Part shown: positions 63,651 to 64,000 of the stretch, in pieces
Position numbering within the stretch: the first letter of the stretch is position 1
Layout of the letters: each line of letters begins with the position of its first letter
DNA from: Podaxis mareebaensis
Taxonomy: Eukaryota; Basidiomycota; Agaricomycetes; Agaricales; Agaricaceae
DNA: 64,000 bases
NCBI GenBank assembly: GCA_018524725.1
Contig: JAEUWP010000605.1
Coordinates: forward strand, 34,169-98,168
Reading direction: 5' to 3'
Notes under the pieces: model-generated
The model's database searches: none
Told to the model about the DNA's origin: nothing
Seen by the model: only the letters and a program-made list of their open reading frames with translations
Program-made: the position numbers and the translations under genes

Positions 63651-64000
63651 ATCATATTCAGTTTAACCTTTCTTCCCTTTCTGTTGGACCTTTCCCCTTG
63701 CAAATACTTTTATCCATCCTTGTCCCTTCCATCATTTTCCTTATCAGATCTCCTTATCTGATTATCTCATGTTTTTCTGTTTATCTGTGGCTTTTCCCTT
63801 TACCCTTGATTATCTCTTGCTTATCTTGGTTTCTCTGTTATCTGATGTTTCACTTCCACCCCCATCCTATTGGACATCTGGATGCTTTGTGGATGGACTC
63901 CTTATTCTGGTATCTTCACCACAGTTATCAGTTCACATGTTTCTTGTATTCTCCTTTGAGTAGTTATTATTGTTTATCGCTTAACTACTACTCTCCAGAC

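Larger units (their letters stand above)
61340..64000. mobile_element. CpG-depleted transposon graveyard
   Basis: In roughly 2.66 kb I count only about three CpG dinucleotides (near 62258, 63618 and 63977), against dozens per kilobase in the gene region. TpG and CpA are abundant. Broken Tc1/mariner and LINE-like coding pieces lie within. The pattern is that expected from methylated CpG deaminating over a long time. Confidence 0.8.

Overview
The window looks like nuclear DNA of a basidiomycete fungus, most likely a mushroom-forming agaricomycete. Genes are packed on both strands and broken by many introns of about 45-60 nt. Housekeeping eukaryotic genes (cohesin SMC3, ribosomal protein uL23, exosome RRP6, GPI transamidase PIG-T, ETF-beta, AFG2) sit among families typical of basidiomycetes: expanded F-box proteins, DUF6533 and DUF7918 proteins, a PSD-like decarboxylase and a long Ser/Thr-rich surface mucin. 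No bacterial, organellar or viral gene organisation is visible.

Layout. 1-3.3 kb holds no recognisable gene. 3.3-8.8 kb is a divergent pair, PIG-T (minus) and the AAA ATPase AFG2 (plus). 9.7-22.9 kb is a run of minus-strand genes: an F-box/LRR-like protein, ETF-beta with an 8-nt microexon, a large RING-H2 protein with a predicted myristoylation site and a His tract, a second F-box protein, an orphan, a DUF202 membrane protein and a TPR-CCCH protein. 23.3-31.8 kb is a triplicated F-box family on the minus strand: one intact copy (30.0-31.6 kb), one with two nonsense codons (25.7-27.3 kb), and one badly decayed (23.3-24.2 kb) separated from its old 5' flank by an element with inverted repeats. 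An orphan gene lies between the copies. 32.2-34.3 kb holds two tandem secreted PEBP-family genes, followed by a FIST-domain gene, a small membrane-protein gene, RRP6 and a degraded-looking DUF7918 gene. 41.8-48.9 kb carries, all on plus, an intronless PSD-like decarboxylase and two tandem MFS transporters. 49.7-60.9 kb contains SMC3, a DUF6533 seven-transmembrane-type protein (minus), uL23 and an Msb2-like signalling mucin with sixteen 11-residue repeats.

The last 2.7 kb is different: it has only about three CpG dinucleotides and carries broken Tc1/mariner transposase and probable LINE fragments. This is what long-term CpG methylation and deamination of silenced transposons produces, and the boundary with the CpG-rich gene region is sharp.

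Exon structures were worked out by eye from GT-AG (and two GC-AG) boundaries, reading-frame continuity and comparison between paralogues in the window. Outer limits are mostly firm where a start or stop codon was identified. Inner boundaries not stated should be treated as approximate.
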